From positions 558,001 to 622,000 of the forward strand of contig JAIXMP010000028.1 in the NCBI GenBank assembly GCA_025677815.1: DNA of 64,000 nt, written 5' to 3'. The translations under genes were made by a program, and so were the position numbers. The notes below the pieces were generated by a model. It was not told where the DNA came from and did no database searches. It saw only the letters and a program-made list of their open reading frames with translations. The stretch comes from Phascolomyces articulosus (Eukaryota; Mucoromycota; Mucoromycetes; Mucorales; Lichtheimiaceae). This document shows positions 1 through 12,113 of this stretch, in pieces (position 1 is the stretch's first letter; each line of letters starts with the position of its first letter).

Positions 1-200
1 CTTATTAATTGTACGAACACTCTTTTTGTGTATATTATATAATAATTATAGTTTTTATTATAAACATGCTAATTCCATTTGCATATTGCTGATAAATAAA
101 ATATGCTATAAATATATAAACACGACTGATGCTTTTTTAATTTCGTTGCTGACTATTTTTATGCGCTTTCATTTTTATTGATCTTCACTTTTTCAGGCAT

Positions 201-430
201 TAGGCAAATGCAGAATTAAATTAGAGTCATAAAACATAAAATTTTTAAATTTCATCCTTTGATTTTATTTTCTTCAAGTTTTGTACCAAAAATAATATGT
301 TTAAATGTCATAGAAAGCATGACTTAAATCATAAAACATAAATTATAATATATTTTTTTCAGCAAACTTGGAATTTAGCTGGCATTTTTTTTATGTTTTA
401 TGATTATGATTTTGATTCTGAATTTGCCTA
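201..430. repeat. Imperfect inverted repeat, about 43-bp arms
   Basis: The arm at 201-243 (TAGGCAAATGCAGAATTA, then TCATAAAACATAAAA) reappears in reverse complement at about 386-430 (TTTATGTTTTATGATT, then GAATTTGCCTA). A third copy of the core ATCATAAAACATAAA lies between them at about 331-346. The arrangement resembles a small MITE or a cruciform. No target duplication is obvious, so a mobile origin is only inferred. Confidence 0.5.
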
Positions 431-3166
431 TTATCACTGACCGTAACAATTGTTTTGATCCAAAACTTTCTTTAGTTTATTTTTGTAAAAATACTCTATG
501 GATTTGATGCTCATGATGTATAGGACCAAAAAAATTGCCAGAGATGGATTTTACTGAGGCAGTTAATTAAGTTTCTTTTCTGTTTGATTCCACTGCTGAT
601 CATTATTAGTATTTGGCAGGATCAAGTTATGGTCCTCAGTGAGCGGGACCAAATAACGCTTTTTTTTCTATTTCTTTATTATTATTCACAAACACCATAT
701 TACTCACTTGTGAATCTTTAACAGATGTTTTCCGAAGATCTATACATATGGCTTAACTAATCAGCACTTAATATATAGTACGAGTATGAAAGGCATGAAT
801 GGGCGGTAATAATGATACTGAACATGGTTTTCTTCAAACTTTTTGTAGAACTTAATTGGTGGTAAAAGCTTTCATCACATCTATTTATTTTTCCTGTCAC
901 ATATTATTTGGATCAGCTACTCTTACTCCTGCTATATTTTTAGTATTCTTTTTTATCAATCAGCGGGTACTACTTACTGCTTACTGAATAATAATAGCAG
1001 CAGCTCTTTATTTTTGATCAGTGTTAACTTGATAACACATTAACGAAATATGTGTAATGTATTGACAAAATCGAATAAAAAAGGGATAGAGAAAAAAAGC
1101 AAGACAGTGCGCACTCTAATAAAAGAAACGAGGTAGATGACATACAATGATCATAATCCATGGTAACCAATAATAGCGATGAATACTAACGCCGTACACG
1201 TTTTTTAATTTTTATTTGCGACACTTCTTTAAAAAATGAAATAGCGAGTAAATCTAAATACGACGCGCTCAATCGGAACTGGGGCCCCATTCCAAATGCT
1301 GCTGAAACAACAATCACTAGAAATTCTCATGAGTTGCTGTAAACAATCCATATAATGAATAGATAGCATATTTTCTAATCAAAATAAAAATCATGCAAAG
1401 AAAAATACAGGCGTTTATAAAAAAGACCATATGTACTTTGAACCCAGCATCCGCTGGCTGACAACGTGAACTAGAATTAGTGACACGTCAAAAAGTACTC
1501 CATTGAGGAGGGAGAGAGAAAGAGGGTAAACTATATAAGCTGATAAATGGAGCAATGAGTTTATATTAGTTGAGTGATCTTCAAATACTACATCTTCTTA
1601 AACGGTTTACAAAACTATAAACTTACCAAAGCAAATTAAAAAAAAAACATAGAAGAAATGTGCAAAAAGAAAAAGTTCTAATAGAAGAGAATTAATCATT
1701 AGAATACATAGATAAATATCAATATTCACACATTAACTTGATGATTAACCTCTCCAATACCCAACTAAGCATCATGATAATGAAAGTCATACATATTTTG
1801 AAATAAGCAAAAAAAAGGGCGAGTTTAAAGACATCCCGGGTCAAAACATGACCAAAAATAGACAACAGGGTAGATATTTCAGTAGGAATGACATGATACG
1901 GCAAAGGATTAAACCAACATATATGATGAAAGATGGATGATATAGCATGATGATAAATCGATAAAGCATACATGATAAAAGTTTGTTCAGGGTAACTTGA
2001 TCAACGGGTATTCATGATGCAACATAAAGTAGAACCAAAGGTCAAAGATCATGCGACACAACAAAGAATTACCAAAGAAGGATGGCTTGACACATGGTAG
2101 TAGTAAATAATCTCATAGTATATACGATCAATGGAAACGTACAACATGGTGCATATTATAGATGATCGAAGGAGATTGATACAAGAGAGCAGCAACTTGG
2201 ATGACTAATAAAGAAGATGGATAATACAAAAAAAAAGATTTGTAAGTATTATCAACAGGTATAATACACATTATAAGTATAATACGATCACGAAAAAAAA
2301 GGTATCAAAAGAAATCCAATAACATACCATAATATATCGTACCATGTTTGGGAGGAAAACAACAGGAAACAATGTTACATGACCAAAAAGATGAGTGTGA
2401 CGGCTGCCGCAGTAAGGATGGATGGATGAAACGATCAACAAAACGGTGAATCAGAGCAGAAACATCTAGACAAGGATGATCATAAAAAGTTTACCAAGAG
2501 AATGAAGGGACAGATGAACCATGGGAGTTTGACCGGATGGATTGGAGCCAGAGAACCATGGATGGATTGAGCAAGACCTTGCTGCATGATGGATTGTGAT
2601 GAAAAGAAATAATGATGGATGATAAATGATTGGATGATTAAATAAAAATAAAAAAAAATAAAAAAGAACCCTTTCTATACTTTTTCAACATTGAAACAAT
2701 GAACCATTTTTCAATCCTTTATAACTTTATCAATTTTGATCGATATAAGACGAGATGAGTCTTGTTTTAAAGCTAATAACTTAGACTTTATTGATATATG
2801 TTTTTCATTATAATGATATTTGATGATATAGTTATATTTTTATTTAAAAATAATAAAGTAATATTTTGACAAGATGATCGTATGACAACTTCTAAAAACA
2901 GAAATTTCAAAATAGTTGTGACATCTAAACGGAATATTTTTTTATTGGATGGGTAATAAAGTAGATAAGAGAGACTTGCTTTTATTTAAAAGAGTATACT
3001 GGATGATTGATGTATTGATTAATAAGAGAATGGTATCATTTCTATGTACGTAATTAAAGAACAATAAGCATGTTCTTTATGTATGTCGGGCAAAGATGGG
3101 GAAGCATTGAACTCAATTGAATTTGTTGACATGACCTTACTAGACATTCAATAATAAAACTGACAT

Positions 3167-3800
3167 GATTAGAAAGAGAAAGAGATAGGCTTTCTGCCAA
3201 TATGTCATTACAGATCTAAAGTGAATGTTTTTGTTGAGTTAAAAAGTATTTGAAATGTCATGATTATGGATTACTCATTAACAAAAGTAGAAAATCATTA
3301 TTATGAAAACAATGACGAAAATGATTAATGATATCGGATTCAATTTAATAAAGAGATAATGTGATGATATCATCTTGTCAAACGTAATTGTTTTCAAAGA
3401 AAAATCATGCATAATAGTGAATCTTATCTTCCAGCCAAAACAGGATGATTGTAGAAGGATGGGAGGATGTTTTTTTTTAAAAAAAAAAAACAAGCCATTG
3501 AACAAGATCGTGTTAATCGACGTGATGTTACAAAGTAACCATTAATAAAATTAGAATGATTAGAATGAGAAAAAGATGGATTCTTTGATGATATATATAA
3601 TACATAAATGTAGATAATGATTTAAAATTAAAGACTTTTTTATGATAGCAGATCATTAATTAACAAAAATAGAAATAGAAAAATATCTTACCTAATCATG
3701 AAAACAATGTCAAAATGGCCATTAAAAACGAAAAGGATTGTGTGCTTTATTCTTTTTTTAATTGGATACCAAATGATAGTAGCAAAGAGATAGAAGACAC
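3167..3800. repeat. Diverged direct duplication, about 200-240 bp copies
   Basis: Segment A (about 3167-3370) and segment B (about 3558-3800) share the same order of blocks: GATTAGAAnGAGAAAnAGAT, then TCATTAAnnAACAAAAnTAGAAA, then ATnATGAAAACAATG, then GGATnCnAnnTnAnnnnAGCAAAGAGATA-like sequence. The copies are degraded and have no shared open frame. I infer an old local duplication; the sequence type is unknown. Confidence 0.4.
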
Positions 3801-4750
3801 GTAATAAGGAACAAAATGGAATATAATGGAAATATAATTAATATCTCAGAAAAAGGATCTTTCTCATGCTATTAAAAGGAAAATGCATTGGGTTTGGTGT
3901 TCAGTGTATTATATAGTGAGGCTATTATAATAAAAAAAATCATAGAGTGAGGTGACCCACACTAATATATGATAGATCCACTCATTCATAAATAATCGGT
4001 TAAAGATGATACACCCAATGATACACTATATTACTCTCGATTTGCTGTTCATTATTAATAATTTGGAATACAAAAGAAAGATTATGAAGAATAGAAAAGA
4101 AGTAAACTGATTACTAAACAGGACAATAAAAAGATATACCTACCAGTATCATTTTTTATTACATTCAATTTCATCTCATACAGAAATAATAGTTTTTTAT
4201 AAGATTCTTTATCGTGACTCTACTATAAAAGAGGACATGATGCTCTTTCAAAATGCTCACTCTTCCACATGTGCCTAATCATTGCATTCAGATAATTTAG
4301 AAACTGTGGTGTCCTAGAAATAAGAATGTAGAGTATTCGAAAAAAATAGGGTTCGTATCCCTGATAATATTGTAAAATACCTGTACATAGAACAATAGAA
4401 ATAAACTTTATCTTTGATATTATCTTTATTCACAATATATCGTGTTTCAAAAGACCTCTCTTTTTTTTTGAACTATCTATTCTACGTACAATACAGAAAC
4501 TTAGAAAAACAAACATTATTTGAGTAGATCAAACCTCTCACCATTAACTATATTATATATTCGTCATTATATTTCTTGCTTTCACCATTACGGTAAGACT
4601 TAGAACAGACAGCAAACACATATAGGGTGCACACCTTTTTAACTTGGTTTATTTTGAAGATCAAGTCTTTTATATGCAAAATGGTGATGAGTATTTTTTT
4701 TTACTTCATTGCTTTTTATTTCTAATATATACACTGTTGGTTGCCAATAG

Positions 4751-5065
4751 ATTTACATCACTATTTCCATAAATGGAAGGCGTTACGTTACAGACAGACA
4801 ATCAAACCTCAACTCGCTACCAACCAAACGACCAACATCCGATTCAAAAAAACGATACTGGAAATATATTTGGCCTCGACTTACTAGACTTATGAAAGAA
4901 ATTGACCGCCTATGCCATGACGATGACTTGCGAGAAAACGACTCAGATCAATCACTCAGCATCAAAAATGATTTCATAATGTGGATTGATCAACCAAATA
5001 CAGATTCAGCTCACAGATCACCCTCTACTTCTCAATATACTCTTACACAACATTCTTCTGATTAA
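4751..5065 (+). CDS. Orphan coding-like exon, unknown protein
   Basis: A stop-free frame of 105 codons begins just after an acceptor-like CCAATAG and ends in TAA at 5063-5065. It has no early ATG, so it would be a last exon. Its composition is unlike the surrounding DNA: it carries a basic/aromatic stretch (KKRYWKYIWPRLTRLMKEID) followed by an acidic, serine-rich tail. No domain is recognised. A GTAAGA donor near 4591 could belong to an upstream exon, but I cannot find a convincing start codon. It may be the 3' exon of a small gene or a relic. Confidence 0.33.
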   Translation: MYITISINGRRYVTDRQSNLNSLPTKRPTSDSKKRYWKYIWPRLTRLMKEIDRLCHDDDLRENDSDQSLSIKNDFIMWIDQPNTDSAHRSPSTSQYTLTQHSSD

Positions 5066-6812
5066 TCTTTCCCCTTTCTTTTCCTATATCTCAACTATAT
5101 TAGTATCTACATCAACCAAAAAAAAAAAAAAAAGCAAAACATACATATGCGTTAACCAAGTTCATTCTTTAAATATATAACAATACCCATATTCTTATCC
5201 TTGTTTTAGCACTTTATTTCCCTTCAGCTAGCATTTTACCCTTACGATAGTTCACTTTTTCTTCTTTATTCATTTTCCCCCTCTATCTTACGGGGTTTTT
5301 TTAATCAGTCCTTGAGATCCGGCTTTAGCGGGTATGCGATTTGCGAAGCGCTTTTTTGAAGCCTTTATTATTTTGTAAATGATAAATAAAATATATTAAG
5401 TTTGATCCAGACAGGCAGCCAAACCAAATCCTAAAGGCGCTTTTCATACTCCATATAAAACGCCTAAAAAAAGTAAAGAAATGTTAAAATTACTTTGTTC
5501 TGCGCGTGATTCATTATGAATAGATCAACGGCAGAAATCGGGCCAATGCATATGGGGAAACGTGAAAAATAGAGTTTTTTTATTATTGAAAAAAAAATTA
5601 CTTGTAACAAAAAAAAGAACCAAATATAATATTTATACTTTATAAATAGTTTTATTGTCATATATTATTCTATTCATGACTTTAATAATTAAGAACAAGA
5701 TGAGAACAAGTTGAAAAATCTCAAGATTGAACATGTCCCACGGAATGCAATCTTGATGACCATGGGGTTTTTGAACCGCGGAATCAAGTCTACTCGTTTT
5801 GCATGATGGTGACACTCTTTATTAAGTTTTGAGATATGTGTAACTCTGGATCTGTTGCGATGATTGGATAGCATTAGAAGTTGCCTCTTTGGTCATTCTA
5901 GATAAAACACTGAATAATCAATGGTGTGGGGGAGAATGTCTTTTATCCTTACTTCTTTGTTGTAAAAATAAAATGGATCCGCTCTCTCCCGTTATGTGCA
6001 TATGAATCTTTCGTTACAATAAATGAGTAATACAATATCATCGTTTCTTTTTTTTACTTACATAAACTTCTTCCTCCGCTCTTCTTTGGACATCTTCTTT
6101 ATAATAATTTCTCACCCGATTTTCTTTTTATCCCTTATTATTATTATTGACAACGGGTCATGATGAAACACTTTTAAATGCATGTTACTTTAAGTCAAGA
6201 ATTCTATATATGTAAATTTAAAAGATAACAAAAAAAAATATCGAAATATTCCGTTTTAAGGTAGTCAGCAACAGAGACTAGTGGCAAATAAAGTAATAAA
6301 GAGATCTTTATGAATATTGTAAAGTTAAAAAAACGTGTGTATGTGTTGCGCGTGTGTATAAATTCATGTGATGAAAAGTTTTCAACTAATAGTAAAAAAA
6401 AATGCCTGCTTCAAATGTAAGTTGGTTATTTTATGGTGTTTTGGTACGATTTTTTGACATTCCGGAATTTTACGTTTGGTTTCTATGATTTCATGCGCTG
6501 GAGGTTACACAATGAGATCTTCAGAAGCTGGACATGTTTTGAGGGGGATGGGCGTAATAATCACATAACTTACAATAACATAAAAAAAATTCTTCTTGCT
6601 TTGAAACATAAAAGCTGTGAACTTGTCTCCTATTTTTGTTATTATATATCTTTCTTCTCTTCTTCTTTTTCATTTTTTCATTCTTCAGCTTTGTATTAAA
6701 GGTATATATATATACCATCATCAGATCTTTTTAAAAAAGAGTTGTTGTCACTATTGCATATTATGATAATGTATACTAATACATATTCTAATTTTATTAG
6801 ATTAATATCATA
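5066..6812. other. Intergenic region upstream of the F-box gene
   Basis: No gene supported. A small GC-richer patch at about 5310-5375 contains a GCG..CGC hairpin-like sequence followed by a T run, but it matches no RNA gene I know. The last few hundred bases presumably contain the promoter of the F-box gene at 6813. Confidence 0.5.
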
Positions 6813-8675
6813 ATGAATATAACATCATTTCATTCTCTCCCAGTAGAAATTCTGTTACTCATAGCAGATCAGCTTAGTATTGGCGATTGTTATCATTGTA
6901 GTCATGTCTCACGTCAATGGTATCGGATATTCCGTCCACGATTATATCGCTCTGTAGATATTCATGATTCAAAAACACTTGAGTGTTTTATGCAAATGAT
7001 ATCCAAAGAACAAGAGTTACAAGGAGAATCAGCAACAGCATCACTCATGTTTCTCCCTGTCTCCCGATGTGTCAAAGCTATCGAGTTATCGAATGTTGAG
7101 ATTCCCAAAGAATTAAAGGAAATTCCTGTCCAATCGTTGGCTTGGCGTTATGTCGACCCCCTTATGTCGATGATTAACCAAACAATGGCGTACTACGGAG
7201 GCATCACTAGCCTGACGTTAAAATTTACCAAGAATGAGGCCACCCCATCGTTCGATATTTACATCCTGATTAGGCAGATGCCTCGATTGAAATCTTTGGC
7301 ATTATCTGGTTTATTCAAGGAGTTGGCAACAGATGACCTTGAAGAGTTACAAAATCAGGCACCAGAATCACTTATGAGACTTGATCTTGAGGGTGACACG
7401 TTGGCAACAGATAATCATTGGGGACGATCCAACCCTTCTTCATCGATTCAAGATTTGCGATTGGCGTATCGATGGCCCAACGCAAGAAATAGTGCCATGT
7501 GGTTAATGTATCTGACACGCAAATATCCCCATGTTCGTCGATTACAATTGGAAGGTCGTAAAGGTGCTGCCACTGTCGTATCTACCTCATCCAGACTTTC
7601 TGGCCGTGGTGATGAAGAACAAGATTTGATGGAAGTGGATCCACTTTGCATTCAAGCATGTAATATATTCTCACGATCTCACCCCGATCTCGAACATGTC
7701 CGACTGGTCAACTTGGGTCTTCACCCAAGTCTTTATCAAACAATGCTTAGCGGTTTGAATAACTGCCGTGACATTGATCTTGCCGGTGTGGAAGCTCCTT
7801 TGTCGTATAGTAGTGAGGAGAAACAGCAATGGCTGGAGGATCTGTTTGCCAGTTTTCAAGGAAGAGTTGAACGATTGAACATCAAGTTGGTATATCCACG
7901 AATTGTCATGTTGGGATTGAGTCGGTGCAAGAATTTACGCCAACTGACCCTCAGTCGAACGTCTGGGTTTATTACAAGTCGTGATCACCATTGGCAATTG
8001 TCATTATCTAATCTTCTCAAAAGTTGTCCACGTCTTGACGATCTTACTTTACGGCAATTAACAGTCGCATCACCAATCTCTGGACCAACCAATGATACAA
8101 ATATCCTCCACCCATTACGAGTACTGCGTCTTGAACATGTTGCTTTACCAGCCTCCGCGTTACAAAGTCTTGGAACACAGTGTCATCAATTATGTCAACT
8201 TTATATTCACCACTGCAAATGGTTAAGCCAAAATCACCAGCTTAACCATGTTGGCCTTTACATGTCTGAACAAACGTTAGATCTTGTCGAGATCATCAGA
8301 TCTGGTGATGTTTATACCCTTGAACCACACAATTTACTTACAATCCATACTACATCTAAACATCACTGGTATCTCAACACATCGTCATTATCATCATCCA
8401 CAACACCTTCACAGCCCGCCTTATCTCAAGCCAATACATGGAGTCAAATCCGGTCAATGGTCAACGTGCAAAAGTTAGAGTATATGGATGAGTATAATGT
8501 CACGATGCTCGAACAGCATATGGAAGAGCTCGCCATCGCACGTGCACAACGAACATCCACATCATCCACTGGTCCATATTCACATATCAAGACTGCTTTA
8601 AGCCACGGATACCTGGCATTCCATTGTAAATCAATCGACAAGTTTTATTTTAATGGAACCAAAGTTTGTCTTTAA
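6813..8675 (+). CDS. F-box/LRR-like protein (620 aa)
   Basis: Likely a substrate receptor of an SCF ubiquitin ligase. The N-terminal F-box is clear at residues about 5-45 (SLPVEILLLIADQL, then CSHVSRQWYRIF, then LYRSV), which would bind Skp1. Most of the remainder has irregular leucine-rich repeats (LKSLALSGL, LRLAYRW, LEHVRLVNLGL, LRQLTLSR, LRVLRLEHV) of the kind that bind substrates. The gene is a single intronless exon with a clean ATG, and T/A-rich DNA follows the TAA stop. It runs convergently toward the thioesterase-like gene, with about 135 bp between the two stops. The substrate is unknown. Such F-box/LRR proteins are numerous and divergent in Mucoromycota, so no orthologue can be named. 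Confidence 0.85.
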   Translation: MNITSFHSLPVEILLLIADQLSIGDCYHCSHVSRQWYRIFRPRLYRSVDIHDSKTLECFMQMISKEQELQGESATASLMFLPVSRCVKAIELSNVEIPKELKEIPVQSLAWRYVDPLMSMINQTMAYYGGITSLTLKFTKNEATPSFDIYILIRQMPRLKSLALSGLFKELATDDLEELQNQAPESLMRLDLEGDTLATDNHWGRSNPSSSIQDLRLAYRWPNARNSAMWLMYLTRKYPHVRRLQLEGRKGAATVVSTSSRLSGRGDEEQDLMEVDPLCIQACNIFSRSHPDLEHVRLVNLGLHPSLYQTMLSGLNNCRDIDLAGVEAPLSYSSEEKQQWLEDLFASFQGRVERLNIKLVYPRIVMLGLSRCKNLRQLTLSRTSGFITSRDHHWQLSLSNLLKSCPRLDDLTLRQLTVASPISGPTNDTNILHPLRVLRLEHVALPASALQSLGTQCHQLCQLYIHHCKWLSQNHQLNHVGLYMSEQTLDLVEIIRSGDVYTLEPHNLLTIHTTSKHHWYLNTSSLSSSTTPSQPALSQANTWSQIRSMVNVQKLEYMDEYNVTMLEQHMEELAIARAQRTSTSSTGPYSHIKTALSHGYLAFHCKSIDKFYFNGTKVCL

Positions 8676-8810
8676 ATATATACCCCTCCTCTCTCCACAC
8701 ATATTCTATTACTCCTATCTGCATTAATTACTATATCCTTCCAGCTTTTGTTGTCCCCTTGCATATATCTTTTCATTGTATTTATTTTAGTTTGCTTCTT
8801 TTTTATTATT

Positions 8811-10062
8811 TTATAAACTTGGCTTCTTTTCTGTGAGTGCAATATGATGTCTATATAATCATAAAATTTATAATAAATCGATCAGTTTCCTTAACAGAAC
8901 AAAAAGTACAATAGTTTTTTTTTTTTTTTTTTTTTTTTTTTACCTTGCTGTTCCCAAAAGATAGCCATCCTGATCAAACAACCATCCATCAGCATCCATG
9001 ATCCCGTCTACAATATTCTCCATAACAATTTTAAGTAATACGCGTTGAGTTGGCTTTGGAGGCGGTACACGGTATTTTACTTCAAATTGAAGCGAAGCTC
9101 TCATGGCGTACATCATATCTTTATGAACAAACGGCCGGGGAACTGTTGAAATATCAGCAAAACAAGCAATACTCTTGGCATCAATAGGTTCACCATTAGG
9201 CCATTCAAAGGCATGCCATACTTCTCCTTTGTTCTGATTGTCGAGATTCTCGTATATTTTTAAAGTGTTTGGACCTCCTGTCAAACCAAACTTGCTTGGT
9301 TGCATTTTATTGAAATCTAATGCAATAGGTTGCATGTTTTCGAGTGGCGCAAATGAGAATCCATCGGGTCTGCTAGTCGTAGTAATGATGGTATGTAACT
9401 TGGTAATGTAGGCTGATGGATCGTAAGTGTCAATGGTGTTCAACGGTGTAGGTGTAGATAACTGTTTGAGAGCGACCTGCGAAACACAATATCCATTTTT
9501 GCTGGTTTTCAGCTCCTCTAATTCAACAATGCAGGGTCCCACCACGCTAAGCTTGAAAAAGAATGCATTGAATGCAACAGCACGGTGACCTGGTGCTCGT
9601 TGAAGTACTGCATCCATCAATATAGCATTCAAATAACCTATGATATTGATTTTATGTTTAAGCTTTACTGTATATTGTTATTTTTATCACTGACGCTGCT
9701 ATTTCCCATGGTTACTACCAATGATTCCATGGATTTTATTGACAACATACCACCCTAGAAATATATAAGGAGAAACAAGATTTTAATATTATTAAAAAAG
9801 AATTGGTAATAAACTAATCGAGAAGAAAGGATGGTATACTACATACCTGAGGGTTATTATGAGCCATTCGAAAATCCTACATACATTTTTTTATAAAGGT
9901 TACTGTTACGGTTATGTTCTTATTTTATTTTTTTCGCTGACAAAACATATATATATATTTCAGAATTTTATATCATACAGGATCTATTGCGCCAGCAAAG
10001 ATTGCTTTGTTATTGGAATTTCCGAGGTATTGTGTACGGGTTGCTTCACGGTAACTAGACAT
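8811..10062 (-). CDS. Acyl-CoA thioesterase-like hotdog protein (283 aa), five exons including a 4-nt microexon
   Basis: Exons on the minus strand: 10062-9979, 9876-9847, 9751-9754 (GGTG), 9637-8944 and 8850-8811. Together they give 852 nt in frame. The product resembles the TesB-like double-hotdog thioesterase superfamily. It has an N-terminal DFRMAHNNPQGGYLNAIL segment (family pattern: GGY at the start of the first hotdog), PSKFGLTGG, EWPNGEPIDAKSIACFAD, and a C-terminal DADGWLFDQDGYLLGTAR then HHIALTEKK. Without the 4-nt exon, exon 2 would join exon 4 at CAG-GTT-ATT-TGA, an immediate stop; with it the conserved GGYL is restored. Its flanks are TTCTAG and GTATGT. The last intron contains a long poly(A) stretch on the coding strand. 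The substrate is unknown. The family call is fairly sure; the microexon needs transcript support. Confidence 0.78.
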
Positions 10063-12113
10063 TATTTTATTAAAAAAAAAAAAAAAAAGAAAAAAAAAGG
10101 TAAAGAAAGAGAAGAGTGACCCAAAACAAGGCAGATCTATTATATAATTAAATTTGTAATTGAGGTTCAGGTCTTGTGAAACCCCCATCTGCTATCCTTT
10201 TTCCACATCATCGACCGCGCCGTATTATGTATAAGAGAAACAAACATAGTCACTTTTATTCAAAAATGACTTAATGAAGCATACAACATAGTATTTTATT
10301 ATGAAGAGCGCCATTTTGCTTATATTTATTTGTTCATTTTGTTAATGGATGTATTTCGGCTTATCTCAGCAACATGCTTTTGGTTCCTGAGTTACGTTGT
10401 GTCACAGACATTGAACACCGATGGGAATATCATAAGGCTGAAAACTCTTAGTTTCTGTTGTATTCTGTCAATGTTGGTTAAAATTAACAACACTTCTATT
10501 ACTGTATGATGCAAGCATAGTTATACCTTCATGTAATCATGATAAAGTAAATTTAACCAAATTGAATATTGCAATGGTATGTTTTGATGGTAGCACTATA
10601 ATTATCTTTAAATCATTACCCAATCGTATTATATTTACAGTATTGTTTTTTTTAGCTACTTCGATATTTAATTTCTTTAAACATTCCTATAGTCTAGCCT
10701 TTTTATTTGCTCGAATTACTGTGATTCCATTATCTTTATATACGCATAAAAATTATAAATTCATTGAACCATTATTACCATTTTTTATTCTTTACCGTGG
10801 TGTTCTGTACCATGTAATAGCTAATTCGTAAAAAAGCAAATCATCTTGTTCTTGTGATATTTTGAGAAACATCCGCAGCAAATTTGCTTCATGATGATGC
10901 ATAAAAATATCATAGAATGGTGAATGGTGGACTTTTATTTATAGTCACGTTCGATGAACATGGACGGGAAGGATTATTGCTCTATTTTGATATATAATAA
11001 TAAATCATGGTAAAGTTCAACAATATTTAAAAGATGAAAGAAAGCCACCATATGTGAAAGTTTGCACTATTTATATTAGTGAGTGAATCTTCGATGATGA
11101 GTATATTAAAATGATATTATGCTTACTGCCTGGAATCTAATCTAGTTTCAAATATTTTTTAGGAAATGTTGTCGTAGTTGTGCTGATAATTGTGTTTATT
11201 AAACAGGTATATATTATTATTGAACGGGCTTTGATGTGACTACAATATATATGTAGTGGGAGAAAGAATGATGTAAATAAACAAACCATCAGTGTATTTT
11301 CGTGGTAATTAATATACTCCATTGCTTATTTACTATGTTTATGCAGTATGCGCCGCAAATTTGTGCCACATGTAATACAGGCCTTGAAACAAACAATAAA
11401 TACTATATAAAGATCAAAGCAATTATGACTTCTACGATGATGATGCTTAGCAAACTGATGAGAAATGTATGTTTATGGTCAAATTTGGTAATATTGGTGA
11501 GATACATAGAATCTGATTTTAAATGATGAGTATCATTGTACATGATTTTACTGAAAACTGAACAATTGTGACATCTTTCAGTGCAGCGCTACAAGTTTTA
11601 GGCGATAAGCTATTGGCTGCTTAAATCTACTTTAAGCACACGTATAAAATAAAATAAAATAAAAAAAAAACTATTCTAGATAATATATAAAAAGTGATTC
11701 TTATATATTAATTAAAGTTGCTGATGGATATACGTAATGGTATTAAAAAGCAGTGGACTCTTTGTCTACACCTAAAATTTAATCATGTACCAGACTCTTG
11801 TTTTCTTTCTTGAAGAAAATTTTTCTTTTTCTTTTTTTTTTTTACTCTTCCCAACTTGCAGTATTTTCCACGCTTTTGTTTCAATATGTTTCCACAAAAC
11901 AGAACTGTAAAAATTAAGATCATGTAATATGCCATAAGTGAAATCCTGTGTATATATGGAGTAGTCATATAACCATCCTCACATGTAATATTCAGTGTAA
12001 TATATAAATTTATAAAAGATAATAGTGATATTAAATATTAAACTATTAATACTATGTAAAAAGTGGATGAGATGAGGAGGCTGGTGCTTGTGTGTATATT
12101 ATGATTATTATAT
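10063..12113. other. Intergenic, no gene seen
   Basis: Two kb of AT-rich DNA between the start of the thioesterase-like gene and the 3' end of the 684-aa gene. The longest frames (fewer than 90 codons) are hydrophobic read-through of A/T tracts with no recognisable motif. It includes short A-runs and an AAAAT repeat near 11648-11670. Confidence 0.6.

Larger units (their letters stand above)
1..4750. other. Gene-poor AT-rich region
   Basis: No supported gene. Open frames are short and stop-dense on both strands, and the sequence is dominated by A/T runs. From about 1620 to 2660 the + strand is strongly purine-rich. An 84-codon minus-strand frame at 1719-1973 is hydrophobic and matches no family I recognise, so I do not call it. 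The region contains the inverted repeat and the diverged duplication listed separately. Confidence 0.6.

Noticed and set aside
4340..4375. GGGTTCGTATCCCT looks like a tRNA T-arm
   Set aside because: The T-loop lacks the conserved A after TTCG, and no acceptor, D or anticodon arms fit around it.
5310..5375. Possible small RNA gene (GC-richer patch followed by a T-run)
   Set aside because: It does not match U6, 5S, SRP or tRNA consensus. One hairpin and a T-run are not enough in T-rich DNA.
12000..12113. Extension of the 684-aa protein through a GTAAAT donor at its stop
   Set aside because: No downstream minus-strand exon with conserved content was found in the next 2 kb.
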